A DNA stretch of 21,699 nucleotides from Stenotrophomonas maltophilia. Lineage in GTDB: Bacteria; Pseudomonadota; Gammaproteobacteria; Xanthomonadales; Xanthomonadaceae. Position numbers and translations under genes: made by a program. The stretch's first letter is position 1. Each line of letters opens with the position of its first letter. The stretch spans positions 1,066 to 22,764 of the forward strand of contig DGIP01000330.1 of assembly GCA_002386405.1 (NCBI GenBank), read 5' to 3'. Under the pieces are notes generated by a model. The model saw nothing but the letters and a program-made list of their open reading frames with translations, had not been told where the DNA came from and made no database searches. Of this stretch, positions 1 to 9,306 are shown piece by piece.

Positions 1-883
1 GGCCGGCACGCCGACCATGGGCGGTTCGCTGATCCTGCTCACCATCACCCTGTCGGTGCTGCTGTGGGCCGACCTGCGCAACCGCTACGTGTGGGTGGTG
101 TTGGCGGTGATGCTGTGCTTCGGCGCGATCGGCTGGTACGACGACTGGATCAAGATCGTGCGCCGCGACCCGAACGGCCTGAAGTCGCGCTGGAAGTACC
201 TGCTCCAGTCGATCTTCGGCCTGGCCGCCGGCCTGTTCCTGTTCTACACCGCTGACGTGCCGGCCGCGCTGACCTTCTACATCCCGATGTTCAAGTCGGT
301 GGCGCTGCCGCTGGCGGGCATCAGCTTCGTGGCCATCGCCTACTTCTGGATCGTCGGCTTCTCCAACGCGGTCAACCTGACCGACGGCCTGGACGGGCTG
401 GCGATCATGCCGACCGTGCTGGTGGCCTGCGCGCTGGGCGTGTTCGCCTATGCCTCGGGCAACGTGGTGTTCTCCAACTACCTGCAGATCCCGCAGATTC
501 CCGGTGCCGGCGAACTGGTGATCATCTGCGCGGCCATCGCCGGCGCGGGCCTGGGCTTCCTGTGGTTCAACACCTACCCGGCCATGGTGTTCATGGGTGA
601 TATCGGCGCGCTGGCGCTGGGTGCGGTGCTGGGCACCATCGCGGTGATCACCCGCCAGGAGCTGGTGCTGGTGATCATGGGCGGCGTGTTCGTGATTGAA
701 ACGCTGTCGGTGATGATCCAGGTCGCCTCGTTCAAGCTGACCGGCAAGCGCGTGTTCCGCATGGCGCCGATCCACCACCACTTCGAACTCAAGGGCTGGC
801 CCGAGCCGCGCGTGATCGTGCGCTTCTGGATCATCTCGGTGGTGCTGGTGCTGATCGGCCTGGCCACGTTGAAGGTCCGCTGA
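1..883 (+). CDS. mraY: MraY, phospho-MurNAc-pentapeptide transferase (5' truncated by window)
   Basis: Integral membrane enzyme that transfers phospho-MurNAc-pentapeptide from the UDP precursor to undecaprenyl phosphate, making lipid I. The frame is open from base 2 ([12 protein letters not shown]), so the ATG at 17 is internal. 293 residues are visible, and about 67 N-terminal residues are missing compared with the roughly 360-residue family. Visible family motifs are the YDDWIK loop near 138-155, [10 protein letters not shown] at 374-403, the [10 protein letters not shown] segment near 597-626, and the three consecutive His codons at 773-781 followed by FELKGW. Many hydrophobic membrane segments are present. 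The stop TGA (881-883) overlaps the ftsW ATG by one base, which suggests translational coupling. In E. coli murD would follow; here ftsW does. Confidence 0.97.
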   Translation, partial: AGTPTMGGSLILLTITLSVLLWADLRNRYVWVVLAVMLCFGAIGWYDDWIKIVRRDPNGLKSRWKYLLQSIFGLAAGLFLFYTADVPAALTFYIPMFKSVALPLAGISFVAIAYFWIVGFSNAVNLTDGLDGLAIMPTVLVACALGVFAYASGNVVFSNYLQIPQIPGAGELVIICAAIAGAGLGFLWFNTYPAMVFMGDIGALALGAVLGTIAVITRQELVLVIMGGVFVIETLSVMIQVASFKLTGKRVFRMAPIHHHFELKGWPEPRVIVRFWIISVVLVLIGLATLKVR

Positions 884-2208
884 TGAACGACCTGTCGCGC
901 CAGGCAACCCGCCTTGAAGCCATCGGAGGCCACTTCGACAAGTGGCTGCTGGGCGCGATCATCGCGCTCACCGGGCTGGGCGTGGTGATGGTCGCGTCGA
1001 GCTCGATCGCCCTGATGAGCAGCCCGTTCTACTACCTCAACCGCCACCTGATCTTCCTGGCGGTGGGTATCGTGCTGGCCGGCCTGGCCATGCGCACCGA
1101 GCTCAAGAGCATCGAGCAGTACAACCAGATGCTGCTGCTGGGCTGCTTCGCCCTGCTGGTGGTGGTGTTCATTCCCGGCCTGGGCAGCAGCGTCAACGGC
1201 GCCCGGCGCTGGATCAACCTGGGCTTCTCCAAGTTCCAGACCGTCGAAGCGGTGAAGGTGCTCTACATCGTGTGGCTGTCCAGCTACCTGGTACGCTTCC
1301 GCGACGAGGTCAATGCCACCTGGCCGGCAATGCTCAAGCCGCTCGGCGTGGCCGGCGCGCTGGTGGTGCTGCTGCTGCTGCAGCCTGACTTCGGTTCCTC
1401 GACCCTGCTGCTGGCGATCACCGCCGGCATGCTGGTGCTGGGCGGGGTGAACCTGCCGCGGATGTCGATGCCGATCGTGTTCGGGCTGGTGGCGATGAGC
1501 GCGCTGGCGATCATCGAACCGTACCGCATGCGCCGCATCACGTCCTTCTGGGACCCGTGGGCCGACCAGCAGGGCGACGGCTACCAGCTGTCCAACGCGC
1601 TGATGGCGGTGGGCCGCGGCGAGTGGACCGGCGTGGGCCTGGGCAACTCGGTGCAGAAGCTGTACTACCTGCCCGAAGCGCACACCGATTTCATCTTCTC
1701 GGTCACCGCCGAAGAGCTGGGCTTCGTCGGCACCTGCCTGATCGTGGCGCTGTACGCGCTGCTGGCTGGCCGCGCGTTCTGGATCGGCATGCGCTGCGTG
1801 GAAATGAAGCGCCACTTCTCCGGTTACATCGCCTTCGGCATCGGCCTGTGGGTGAGCATGCAGAGCTTCGTCTCGATCGGCGTGAACCTGGGCATCCTGC
1901 CGACCAAGGGCTTGACCCTGCCCCTGATCTCGTCCGGCGGTTCGAGCATCCTGATGACCTGCGTGGCGATGGGCCTGCTGCTGCGCGTGTCCTACGAACT
2001 GGACCGTGCCGAGCGCCGCCAGGCCGTGCGCATGGGCGCGGCCGAGCTGGACGATGCAGCGCCGGTCGATGCGCCGGCCAGTGCCAGCGCCGTGGCCGCC
2101 GCGATGCAGGAGAGCCCCGCGCGTGCGTCCGCGCAGCGCGACAGCGCCCCGCGTGGTACCAGCCGCATGCAGCAGCGGATCGAACCGACCCTGGGGAGGA
2201 TGGGATGA
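883..2208 (+). CDS. ftsW: FtsW, SEDS-family septal peptidoglycan polymerase
   Basis: Polytopic SEDS protein that polymerises lipid II at the septum together with the transpeptidase FtsI. The 441 residues hold about ten hydrophobic segments. SEDS landmarks are the VNGARRWI loop near residues 105-112, [18 protein letters not shown] near 263-280 (with the conserved Asp of the HTD motif), and [20 protein letters not shown] near 343-362. The start overlaps the mraY stop (TGATG). Residues from about 385 form a hydrophilic Ala/Ser/Arg-rich cytoplasmic tail of some 55 residues, which looks poorly conserved and disordered. It is the second gene of a tightly coupled series and overlaps murG by 4 bases. 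Confidence 0.97.
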   Translation: MNDLSRQATRLEAIGGHFDKWLLGAIIALTGLGVVMVASSSIALMSSPFYYLNRHLIFLAVGIVLAGLAMRTELKSIEQYNQMLLLGCFALLVVVFIPGLGSSVNGARRWINLGFSKFQTVEAVKVLYIVWLSSYLVRFRDEVNATWPAMLKPLGVAGALVVLLLLQPDFGSSTLLLAITAGMLVLGGVNLPRMSMPIVFGLVAMSALAIIEPYRMRRITSFWDPWADQQGDGYQLSNALMAVGRGEWTGVGLGNSVQKLYYLPEAHTDFIFSVTAEELGFVGTCLIVALYALLAGRAFWIGMRCVEMKRHFSGYIAFGIGLWVSMQSFVSIGVNLGILPTKGLTLPLISSGGSSILMTCVAMGLLLRVSYELDRAERRQAVRMGAAELDDAAPVDAPASASAVAAAMQESPARASAQRDSAPRGTSRMQQRIEPTLGRMG

Positions 2209-3290
2209 GCGCCCAGACTTCACAGCGCCCGGTGATGATCATGGCCGGTGGCACCGGCGGCCACATCTTCCCCGGCCTGGCCGTGGCCAAGGTGCTGCGC
2301 GAGCGCGGCATTCCGGTGACCTGGCTGGGCAGCATCGGTGGCATGGAAACCCGCCTGGTGCCGCAGCACGACATTCATATCGATACGCTGGCCATTAGTG
2401 GCCTGCGCGGCAAGGGCAAGCTGGCGCTGCTGACCGCACCCGGGCGCCTGCTGCGCGCCGTGCGATCGGCCGGCTTCCTGATCCGCGACCGCCAGCCGCG
2501 CGCGGTGATCGCGTTCGGTGGCTTCGCCTCCGGTCCGGGTGGCCTGGCCGCACGCCTGCATGGCCTGCCGCTGCTGGTGCATGAACAGAACCGGGCGCCG
2601 GGCCTGACCAACCGCGTGCTGTCGCGCTTCGCGCGCCGGGTGTTGACCGGTTTCCCGGGCAGCTTCGCCCAGCGCGAAGAAGCCGTGGGCAACCCGGTGC
2701 GCGCCGAGATCGCCGCCATTGCCGGACCCGAACAGCGCCTGGCCGGTCGCGAAGGTCCGCTGCGGGTACTGGTGCTCGGTGGCAGCCAGGGGGCGCGCGC
2801 ACTCAACAACGCCGTGCCGCAGGCACTCGCCGCACTGGCGGGCAGCGTCGCGGTCGACGTGCGTCACCAGAGCGGTGAGAAACTGCACGCCGAAGCGCTG
2901 CAGGCGTACCAGGACGCAGGCGTAAATGCGCGCGTCGAGCCGTTCATCGCCGACATGGCCGAAGCATTCGCTTGGGCCGACCTGGTGGTGTGCCGCTCCG
3001 GCGCGTCCACCCTGGCCGAGCTGTGCGCGGTCGGCGTGGGCAGCGTGCTGGTGCCGTTCGCGGCGGCCGTCGACGATCACCAGACCCGCAATGCGGAATA
3101 CCTGGTCGAACGCGGCGCGGCCGTGTTGCTGAAGCAGGACGAAACGCTGGCCGCGCGCCTGCAGGACGTACTGCGCGATCTGTCCGAAAATTCCGCCCGC
3201 CGCATGCAGATGGCAACCGCCGCGCGTGCCCTGGCCAAGGTCGATGCCGCCGAGCGCATCGCCGACATCATTCTCGAGGAATCCAAATGA
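2205..3290 (+). CDS. murG: MurG, UDP-GlcNAc:lipid I GlcNAc transferase
   Basis: Peripheral inner-membrane GT-B glycosyltransferase that adds GlcNAc to lipid I to give lipid II. The protein is 361 residues, a normal family length. The N-terminal glycine-rich loop [15 protein letters not shown] (residues 14-28) carries the conserved His20. [12 protein letters not shown] follows near residue 126, and the C-terminal donor-binding region has [17 protein letters not shown] followed by the [18 protein letters not shown] segment. The reading frame is open further upstream, but the ATG at 2205 is chosen because it has a GGGAGGA Shine-Dalgarno at 2194-2200, forms an ATGA overlap with the ftsW stop, and matches the usual MurG N-terminus. 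Confidence 0.97.
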   Translation: MSAQTSQRPVMIMAGGTGGHIFPGLAVAKVLRERGIPVTWLGSIGGMETRLVPQHDIHIDTLAISGLRGKGKLALLTAPGRLLRAVRSAGFLIRDRQPRAVIAFGGFASGPGGLAARLHGLPLLVHEQNRAPGLTNRVLSRFARRVLTGFPGSFAQREEAVGNPVRAEIAAIAGPEQRLAGREGPLRVLVLGGSQGARALNNAVPQALAALAGSVAVDVRHQSGEKLHAEALQAYQDAGVNARVEPFIADMAEAFAWADLVVCRSGASTLAELCAVGVGSVLVPFAAAVDDHQTRNAEYLVERGAAVLLKQDETLAARLQDVLRDLSENSARRMQMATAARALAKVDAAERIADIILEESK

Positions 3291-3316
3291 ACACCGTTAC
3301 GCGAGGCCGCGCATGA
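3287..3316 (+). CDS. Nine-codon relay ORF between murG and murC (MNTVTRGRA)
   Basis: This tiny frame begins at ATG 3287, in an ATGA overlap with the murG stop, and ends at TGA 3314-3316, in an ATGA overlap with the murC start at 3313. It carries the best ribosome binding site in the junction (GAGGA at 3276-3280, 6 bases before its ATG), while murC itself has only GAGG at 3303-3306. Its position suggests that ribosomes ending murG restart here and are delivered to murC. Translation is inferred, and no peptide function is proposed. A chance frame is possible, since nine codons carry little coding signal. Confidence 0.4.
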   Translation: MNTVTRGRA

Positions 3317-4749
3317 TCCGCCGCCTGCACGACACCAATGACCTGGTGCGCGCCTTCCCGCGCGTGCACTTCGTCGGCATCGGTGGCACCGGCATGAGCG
3401 GCATCGCCGAAGTGATGCTGACGCTGGGCTATGAAGTGTCCGGCTCGGACAACGCCGACAACGCCGCCACCCGCCGCCTGGCCGGGCTGGGCGCGCGCGT
3501 GATGCGCGGCCATTCGGCCGCCAACGTGCTGGGTACCGACTGCGTGGTGGTGTCCAGCGCGATCCGCGACGACAACCCGGAACTGATGGAAGCGCGCAGC
3601 CAGCGCATTCCGATCATGCCGCGCGCGGCCATGCTGGCCGAGCTGATGCGTTTCCGCCGCGGCATCGCGGTGGCCGGCACGCACGGCAAGACCACCACCA
3701 CCAGCTTGACCGCCGCGGTGCTGAGCGAAGGCGGGCTGGACCCGACCTTCGTGATCGGGGGCCAGCTGCTCGCCGCCGGCGCCAACGCCAAGCTGGGCAG
3801 TGGCCAGTGGCTGGTGGCCGAAGCCGACGAAAGCGATGGCAGCTTCCTGCGCCTGAACCCGCTGGTGTCGGTGATCACCAATATCGATGCGGACCACCTG
3901 GAGAACTACGGCAACGACTTCTCCCGCGTGCAGGCCGCCTTCGCCGAATTCCTGCAGCGCCTGCCGTTCTACGGGCTGGCGGTGCTGTGCATCGACGACC
4001 CGGAAGTGGCCGCACTGGCCGCGCAGACCCCGCGCCACGTCATGAGCTACGGCATGAGCAGCCATGCGGACGTGCGCGCCGAGGATGTGGTCCAGGACGG
4101 CCCGCGCATGCGCTTCACCCTGCGCCTGCCCGAAGGCAGCAGCTACCCGGTGACCCTGGCGCTGCCGGGTGCGCACAACGTGCTCAACGCGCTGGCCGCC
4201 GCTGCGGTGGGCTGGCAGCTGGGCGTGGCCCCGGATGCGATCGCCCGGGCGCTGGAAAGCTTTGCCGGCATCGGCCGCCGCTTCAACGACCTGGGCATCG
4301 TCACTACCCGCACTGGTGCCAAGGTGCGCGTGATCGACGACTACGGCCACCACCCGCGTGAACTGGCTGCGGTGTTCGCCGCCGCACGCGGTGGCTGGCC
4401 GTCGCAGCGCCTGGTGGTGGCGTTCCAGCCGCACCGCTACAGCCGTACCCGTGACCAGTTCGATGCGTTCGCCGCGGTGCTGTCCGAAGTGGACGCGCTG
4501 GTGCTGAGCGAGGTCTACCCGGCCGGTGAAGCGCCGATTCCCGGTGCCGATTCGCGCTCGCTCGCCCGTGCAATCCGTGCACGCGGCCGCAGCGAGCCGG
4601 TCGTGGTCGGCCAGGCCTCGGAACTGCAGCACGTGCTGCCCGACGTGCTGCAGGACGGCGACCTGCTGTTGATGATGGGGGCGGGCGACATCGGCCACGT
4701 TGCCCACCTGGTCGCCACCGATGGCTTCAACGAGGTGCCTGCCGAATGA
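3313..4749 (+). CDS. murC: MurC, UDP-MurNAc--L-alanine ligase
   Basis: Cytoplasmic ATP-dependent Mur ligase that adds L-Ala to UDP-MurNAc, the first peptide-stem step. The protein is 478 residues (E. coli 491). The N-terminal dinucleotide-like UDP-binding loop [15 protein letters not shown] starts at residue 19, and the Mur-ligase P-loop [10 protein letters not shown] at residue 122. Further on are the [10 protein letters not shown] and [11 protein letters not shown] motifs of the central domain and the DDYGHHPRE and FQPHRYSRT motifs of the C-terminal domain. The ATG at 3313 (MIRRLHD) is preferred over in-frame upstream codons that would lie inside murG. It is the only gene of the mraY-ftsA run that does not overlap its upstream neighbour directly (22-base gap to murG). 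It overlaps ddlB by 4 bases. Confidence 0.96.
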   Translation: MIRRLHDTNDLVRAFPRVHFVGIGGTGMSGIAEVMLTLGYEVSGSDNADNAATRRLAGLGARVMRGHSAANVLGTDCVVVSSAIRDDNPELMEARSQRIPIMPRAAMLAELMRFRRGIAVAGTHGKTTTTSLTAAVLSEGGLDPTFVIGGQLLAAGANAKLGSGQWLVAEADESDGSFLRLNPLVSVITNIDADHLENYGNDFSRVQAAFAEFLQRLPFYGLAVLCIDDPEVAALAAQTPRHVMSYGMSSHADVRAEDVVQDGPRMRFTLRLPEGSSYPVTLALPGAHNVLNALAAAAVGWQLGVAPDAIARALESFAGIGRRFNDLGIVTTRTGAKVRVIDDYGHHPRELAAVFAAARGGWPSQRLVVAFQPHRYSRTRDQFDAFAAVLSEVDALVLSEVYPAGEAPIPGADSRSLARAIRARGRSEPVVVGQASELQHVLPDVLQDGDLLLMMGAGDIGHVAHLVATDGFNEVPAE

Positions 4750-5729
4750 GCACGCTGACCTTCCCGCCGCTGCGCACCACCGACCCGGCCGTGTTCGGCC
4801 GCGTTGCCGTCCTGCTGGGCGGCACCTCCAGCGAACGCGAAGTCTCGCTGGATTCCGGCCGCAACGTGATCGAGGCGCTGCGCGCGCGCGGCGTCAACGC
4901 CACCGCGGTGGACGGCATTCCGGCGCTGGCACTGGCGCTGGTGGAAAAGCGCTTCGACCGCGTCTTCAACATCCTGCACGGCCACAACGGTGGCGGTGAG
5001 GACGGCATCGTGCAGGGGCTGATGGAAGCCTTCGGCGTGCCGTACACCGGTTCGGACGTGCTCGGCTCGGCGTTGGGCATGGACAAGATCCGCACCAAGC
5101 AGGTGTGGCTGTCGGTGGGCCTGCCTACCCCGCAGTACCGGAAGGTGGACAGCACCAATGTGCACGCGCTGGCGGCCGAACTCGGCCTGCCGGTGGTGGT
5201 CAAGCCGGCCAACGAAGGGTCCAGCGTCGGCATCAGCCGGGTCACCGACGAGGCCGGCCTGGATGAGGCGGTCGCGCTGGCGGCCCGCTACGACGGCCAG
5301 CTGCTGATGGAGCAGATGGTGGTCGGCGACGAGCTCACCGTGGGCATCCTCGGCGACCAGGCGCTGCCGTCGATCCGCATCGTGCCCAAGGGCCAGTGGT
5401 ACGACTACAACGCCAAGTACATCGCCGAAGACACCCAGTACCTGTGCCCGGGTCTTGAAGGTGACGACGAAGCGGAGATCCGCCGTATTGCGCTGGCCGC
5501 GTTCCGCGCCGCTGGCTGCCGTGGCTGGGGCCGCGTCGACGTGATGCGCGACCGCAACAGCGGCGCGTTCTACCTGCTGGAAGTGAACACCGCGCCGGGC
5601 ATGACCAGCCACTCGCTGGTGCCCAAGGCGGCCGGCCAGGCCGGGATCGGCTTTGAAGAGCTGGTCTGGCGCGTGCTGGAGCAGACGTTGCCGGAAGGTT
5701 TCGGCACTTCGGAGGCTGATTACGCATGA
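4746..5729 (+). CDS. ddlB: DdlB, D-alanine--D-alanine ligase
   Basis: ATP-grasp ligase that makes the D-Ala-D-Ala dipeptide later added by MurF. At 327 residues it is slightly longer than E. coli DdlB (306), because of about 15-20 extra N-terminal residues before the first strand. Motifs in order: [16 protein letters not shown] near residues 22-37, [35 protein letters not shown], the ATP-grasp [14 protein letters not shown] near residues 154-167, and the metal-binding [18 protein letters not shown] starting at Glu279. The start forms an ATGA overlap with the murC stop, and the stop forms the same overlap with ftsQ. Confidence 0.96.
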   Translation: MSTLTFPPLRTTDPAVFGRVAVLLGGTSSEREVSLDSGRNVIEALRARGVNATAVDGIPALALALVEKRFDRVFNILHGHNGGGEDGIVQGLMEAFGVPYTGSDVLGSALGMDKIRTKQVWLSVGLPTPQYRKVDSTNVHALAAELGLPVVVKPANEGSSVGISRVTDEAGLDEAVALAARYDGQLLMEQMVVGDELTVGILGDQALPSIRIVPKGQWYDYNAKYIAEDTQYLCPGLEGDDEAEIRRIALAAFRAAGCRGWGRVDVMRDRNSGAFYLLEVNTAPGMTSHSLVPKAAGQAGIGFEELVWRVLEQTLPEGFGTSEADYA

Positions 5730-6469
5730 ACGCGGTGCTGCGCATCTTCGTCTGGTTGCTGGCCCTGTCGCTGGTAGCGCTGCCCGTGGTGGCGGTGCTC
5801 AACGGCTGGGTTGGTGCCGAACGCTGGCCGTTGGCCAAGCTGCGCGTGCACGGTGAATTCAAGCGGGTTCCCGCAGAACAGCTGCAACAGGTGGTGCTGC
5901 CGTATGCGACGTCCGGCTTCTTCGCGGTGAAGCTGCAGGACGCGCAGGACGCGATCGAAAAGCTGCCGTGGGTGGAAAGCGCGCAGGTGCGCAAGCAGTG
6001 GCCCGACGTGCTGGAAATCACCCTGGTCGAGCACAAGCCGTTCGCGCGCTGGGGCAAGGACCGGCTGCTGTCGGAGCAGGGCAAGCTGTTCGCCACCCCG
6101 CAGAAGCTGCAGGACCTGGCACTTCCGGACCTGGACGGCCCGGATACCCAGACCGAAGAAGTAGTGGCGCTTTACAACGATGCACGTGCTCTGTTCGCGC
6201 CGGCCGGGGTGGATGTCACCCGGGTCAGCATGGATGCGCGCGGCAGCTGGTCGCTGCAGCTGAGCAACGGCACCGAAGTGGTGGTCGGCCGCGACGACGC
6301 GCGCTCGCGCCTGCAGCGCTTCGTGCGCGTGCTGCCGCAGCTGGCCAACCAGCAGGCGCCGATCGAACGCGCCGACCTCCGATATACCAATGGTTTCACG
6401 CTGAGCTGGGGTACCCCGGCCGCGGCCGCGCCGGCCAATGTGGCGCACAGGACGCAGGACAGGACATGA
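5726..6469 (+). CDS. ftsQ: FtsQ, bitopic divisome protein
   Basis: Single-pass inner-membrane protein that links FtsA/FtsZ-side assembly to FtsB/FtsL and the septal synthases. The protein is 247 residues: a short cytoplasmic N-terminus, one transmembrane segment at about residues 5-27, and a periplasmic POTRA domain (about 37-107: LRVHGEF, then the SGFFAVKL and [18 protein letters not shown] motifs). A beta domain follows up to about residue 225, containing [13 protein letters not shown]. The last 15 or so residues are Ala-rich and look disordered. The start and stop are both in ATGA overlaps, with ddlB and ftsA. Confidence 0.95.
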   Translation: MNAVLRIFVWLLALSLVALPVVAVLNGWVGAERWPLAKLRVHGEFKRVPAEQLQQVVLPYATSGFFAVKLQDAQDAIEKLPWVESAQVRKQWPDVLEITLVEHKPFARWGKDRLLSEQGKLFATPQKLQDLALPDLDGPDTQTEEVVALYNDARALFAPAGVDVTRVSMDARGSWSLQLSNGTEVVVGRDDARSRLQRFVRVLPQLANQQAPIERADLRYTNGFTLSWGTPAAAAPANVAHRTQDRT

Positions 6470-7701
6470 ATCGCAAGGGTGACAAATCGCTGATCGTCGG
6501 GCTCGATATCGGCACCTCCAAGGTGGTGGCGCTGGTGGGCGAGTACTCGCCGGGCAACCCCATCGAGGTGATCGGCATCGGTTCGCATGAGTCGCGCGGG
6601 CTCAAGCGCGGCGTGGTGGTGGACATCGAGTCGACCGTGCAGTCGATCCAGCGCGCGGTCGAAGAGGCCGAGCTGATGGCCGGCTGCGAGATCCGCTCGG
6701 TGTATGCCTCCATTTCCGGCAACCACGTGCAGTGCAAGAACTCGCCCGGGATCGTGCCGATCCGCGACGGCGAAGTGACCTGGGGCGACCTGGACCGCGT
6801 GCTCGACGCGGCCAAGGCCGTGGCGATCCCGGCCGACCAGAAGATCCTGCACGCCATCCCGCGCGAATACGTGCTGGACGATTCGCAGGAAGGCATCCGC
6901 AACCCGGTCGGCATGACCGGCGTACGCCTGGAGGTGCACGCGCACCTGGTGGTGTGCGCGCAGTCGGCTGCCGCCAACATCAGCAAGTGCGTGCAGCGCT
7001 GCGGCCTGCAGGTGGACGACCTGGTGCTGTCCTCGCTGGCCTCCAGCGTGGCGGTGCTGACCGCCGACGAGCGCGAACTGGGCGTGGTGCTGGTCGACAT
7101 GGGCGCCGGCACCACCGACCTGGCCGTGTTCGTGCAGGGCGCGATCTGCCATACCGCCTCGCTGCCGATCGCCGGCGACCACGTCACCAACGACATCGCG
7201 CACATGCTGCGCACGCCGACCCCGGAAGCTGAGCAGATCAAGGTGCGCTACGCGTGCGCCCTGGCCCAGCTGGCCACCGCCGAGGAAAGCATCCAGGTGC
7301 CCAGCGTCGGCGACCGTCCGCCGCGCCGCATGCCGCGCCACGCACTGGCGCAGGCGGTGCAGGGCCGTTATGAGGAAATCTTCGAGATGGTGCAGGCCGA
7401 ACTGCGCCGTTCCGGCTTCGAGGAACTGGTGCGCGCCGGCATGGTGCTCACCGGCGGTGCCTCGAAGATGGAAGGCGTGGTCGAACTGGCCGAGGAAATG
7501 CTGCAGATGCCGGTACGCGTGGGCATTCCGCAGCACGTGACCGGGCTGGGCGAAGTGGTCGGCAACCCGGTGCACGCCACCGGCGTGGGCCTGCTGCTGA
7601 TGGGCAGCCAGATCGAACACCCGCGCCGCCCGTCGCTGCCCACCGGGCGCGCGGGCAGCATGTTCAACAAATTGAAAACCTGGTTCCGCGGCGAGTTCTG
7701 A
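6466..7701 (+). CDS. ftsA: FtsA, actin-like membrane tether for FtsZ
   Basis: Actin-fold ATPase that anchors FtsZ polymers to the membrane and recruits later divisome proteins. The protein is 411 residues. The ATP-binding motifs are VGLDIGTSKVVALVGE near residues 10-25, VDMGAGTTDLAVF near 209-221, and MVLTGGASKMEGV near 326-338. The 1C subdomain lies between the first two. The end, SMFNKLKTWFRGEF, is the expected amphipathic membrane-targeting helix. The frame is open upstream, but ATG 6466 gives the ATGA overlap with ftsQ and the normal N-terminus ([16 protein letters not shown]). It is the last gene of the overlapping series; ftsZ starts 141 bases later. Confidence 0.97.
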   Translation: MNRKGDKSLIVGLDIGTSKVVALVGEYSPGNPIEVIGIGSHESRGLKRGVVVDIESTVQSIQRAVEEAELMAGCEIRSVYASISGNHVQCKNSPGIVPIRDGEVTWGDLDRVLDAAKAVAIPADQKILHAIPREYVLDDSQEGIRNPVGMTGVRLEVHAHLVVCAQSAAANISKCVQRCGLQVDDLVLSSLASSVAVLTADERELGVVLVDMGAGTTDLAVFVQGAICHTASLPIAGDHVTNDIAHMLRTPTPEAEQIKVRYACALAQLATAEESIQVPSVGDRPPRRMPRHALAQAVQGRYEEIFEMVQAELRRSGFEELVRAGMVLTGGASKMEGVVELAEEMLQMPVRVGIPQHVTGLGEVVGNPVHATGVGLLLMGSQIEHPRRPSLPTGRAGSMFNKLKTWFRGEF

Positions 7702-7842
7702 CGCCGCTGCTTCAAACCGGCTTCGGCCGGCGCATCAAACGGCAACACACAACCCACACAGCCGCAACGGCAACATGCAGCGCGAAGGCAGGACGCCAAC
7801 ACGCCCATGCCAACCAGAAGCGGATATAACGAGGACACGGAC
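7702..7842 (+). promoter_or_regulatory. ftsA-ftsZ spacer: UUCG hairpin and C/A-rich ftsZ leader
   Basis: The first intergenic gap in the cluster. A compact hairpin lies 15 bases after ftsA: CCGGC (7717-7721), TTCG loop, GCCGG (7726-7730), the very stable C(UUCG)G tetraloop class. No T-run follows, so it is not a standard terminator. From about 7733 to 7800 the + strand is rich in C and A and almost without T. It contains AACGGCAACA twice (7738-7747 and 7766-7775). Such C-rich, poorly structured RNA could be a Rho loading site or an open leader that aids ftsZ translation; this is inference. GAGG at 7831-7834 is the ftsZ ribosome binding site. Confidence 0.5.
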
Positions 7843-9069
7843 ATGGCGCATTTCGAACTGATTGAGAAGATGGCACCCAATGCGGTGATCAAGGTGATCG
7901 GCGTGGGCGGCGGCGGCGGCAACGCCGTGGCGCACATGGTCAGCACCAGCGTGGACGGCGTGGAATTCATCACCGCCAACACCGACTCGCAGGCCATCAA
8001 GAATTGCGGTGCCAAGCTGCAGCTGCAGCTGGGTACCAACGTCACCAAGGGCCTGGGCGCAGGCGCGAATCCGGAAGTGGGCCGCCAGGCCGCGCTGGAA
8101 GACCGCGAGCGCATCATGGACGCCCTGCAGGGTGCGGACATGGTGTTCATCACCGCCGGCATGGGCGGTGGCACCGGTACCGGCGCTGCGCCGGTGGTGG
8201 CACAGCTGGCCAAGGAGATGGGCATCCTGACCGTCGCCGTGGTCACCAAGCCGTTCCCGTTCGAAGGCCGCCGCCGCATGCAGGTCGCGCTGAAGGGCAT
8301 CGAGGAACTGAGCCAGCACTGCGACTCGCTGATCACCATCCCGAACGAAAAGCTGATCACCGTGCTGGGCCGCAACGCCACCATGATCCAGGCCTTCCGT
8401 GCCGCCAATGACGTCCTCCAGGGCGCCGTGCAGGGCATCGCCGACCTGATCGTGCGCCCGGGCCTGATCAACGTCGACTTCGCCGACGTGCGCACCGTCA
8501 TGTCCGAAATGGGCCTGGCGATGATGGGCACCGGCACCGCCCGTGGCGATGACCGCGCCCAGGCCGCCGCCGAAGCCGCCATCCAGAACCCGCTGCTGGA
8601 CGATGTGAACCTGGCCGGTGCCAACGGCATCCTGGTCAACATCACCGCCGGCGCCGACTTCACCATGGCCGAGTTCGACGAGATCGGCCGCACCATCGAT
8701 GGCTTCGCTTCCGAAGACGCCACCGTGGTGGTGGGTACCGTGCTGGACCCGGACATGCAGGACGAAGTCCGCGTGACCGTGGTCGCCACCGGCCTGAACC
8801 GTGCCGTGGCTGCCAAGTCCCAGCGTCCGGGCGAGCGCGCGCCGATCAAGCTGGTCCGCAACGCCACCACCGGCCAGCCGGAGTTCGGCGATTTCGACAA
8901 CGGCGGCGATGCCGTGTCCAAGGCCGTGGGTGGCATGGGCCTGGGCCTGCGTCGTCCGAGCGCCGACACCGTGGCCCCGTCCGCACCGTCGGCCTCGGGT
9001 CCGGCCGCGGCTGAGCTGCCCAACGATTACCTGGACATCCCGGCGTTCCTGCGCCGCCAGGCGGACTGA
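7843..9069 (+). CDS. ftsZ: FtsZ, tubulin-like division GTPase
   Basis: Cytoplasmic GTPase that forms the Z-ring. The protein is 408 residues (E. coli 383); the extra length is mainly in the C-terminal linker. [11 protein letters not shown] lies near residues 18-28, the tubulin signature [10 protein letters not shown] at 108-117, and the T7 catalytic loop NVDFADV at 210-216. A Pro/Ala/Ser-rich linker spans about 320-390, and the conserved C-terminal peptide [12 protein letters not shown] at about 395-406 binds FtsA and ZipA. An in-frame ATG at 7807 would add 12 residues, but ATG 7843 is preferred because GAGG lies 8 bases before it and [10 protein letters not shown] is a typical start. Confidence 0.98.
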   Translation: MAHFELIEKMAPNAVIKVIGVGGGGGNAVAHMVSTSVDGVEFITANTDSQAIKNCGAKLQLQLGTNVTKGLGAGANPEVGRQAALEDRERIMDALQGADMVFITAGMGGGTGTGAAPVVAQLAKEMGILTVAVVTKPFPFEGRRRMQVALKGIEELSQHCDSLITIPNEKLITVLGRNATMIQAFRAANDVLQGAVQGIADLIVRPGLINVDFADVRTVMSEMGLAMMGTGTARGDDRAQAAAEAAIQNPLLDDVNLAGANGILVNITAGADFTMAEFDEIGRTIDGFASEDATVVVGTVLDPDMQDEVRVTVVATGLNRAVAAKSQRPGERAPIKLVRNATTGQPEFGDFDNGGDAVSKAVGGMGLGLRRPSADTVAPSAPSASGPAAAELPNDYLDIPAFLRRQAD

Positions 9070-9078
9070 GGAACGCAG

Positions 9079-9099
9079 CCGGGGTCTTGTCCTCCCCGG
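9079..9099 (+). other. Hairpin just after ftsZ
   Basis: CCGGGG at 9079-9084 pairs with CCCCGG at 9094-9099 around a 9-base loop, starting 9 bases after the ftsZ stop. No T-tract follows. It may protect the ftsZ mRNA 3' end or act as a processing site; the function is inferred only from position. Confidence 0.4.
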
Positions 9100-9120
9100 T
9101 AAGCGCCTCCATGTCCCTTG

Positions 9121-9146
9121 CTGCCGGGCCAGGATAGGCCCGGCAG
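9121..9146 (+). terminator. Perfect 10-bp hairpin between ftsZ and lpxC
   Basis: CTGCCGGGCC (9121-9130) pairs perfectly with GGCCCGGCAG (9137-9146) around AGGATA. The stem is as strong as a terminator stem, but the bases that follow (TCTGCCGCCC) are not a T-run, so intrinsic termination would be weak. It may give partial termination or attenuation, or set the 3' end of ftsZ mRNA, which would let lpxC be expressed at a different level from the dcw genes. Confidence 0.45.
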
Positions 9147-9166
9147 TCTGCCGCCCCCGGTTCAGA

Positions 9167-9306
9167 AAGGAGCGGTGGTAGTGCGTGTTATTCTTGTTTG
9201 TCACTGTCGCGCTGACCGCGCGCTTTCCCGGTTGGTCCCCCATGATTCCGCAACGCACCCTCAAGAACACGATCCGCGCCACCGGCGTTGGCCTGCACAG
9301 CGGTGA
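9167..9306 (+). promoter_or_regulatory. Orphan Shine-Dalgarno and possible upstream ORF overlapping the lpxC start
   Basis: AAGGAG at 9167-9172 is followed 8 bases later by GTG 9181, which opens a 41-codon frame ending at TGA 9304-9306, inside lpxC. The lpxC ATG at 9242 sits within this frame but is out of phase with it and has no ribosome binding site of its own. A TGTTATTCT sequence at 9186-9194 also resembles an extended -10 element. Either an upstream ORF is translated across the lpxC start, or LpxC starts further upstream at GTG 9185, or a promoter lies here. The sequence alone does not decide. Confidence 0.3.

Noticed and set aside
574..2223. A 549-codon - strand frame opposite mraY and ftsW
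   Set aside because: Composition is dominated by His, Gln, Arg and Ala, typical of an antisense shadow, and it crosses two certain genes.
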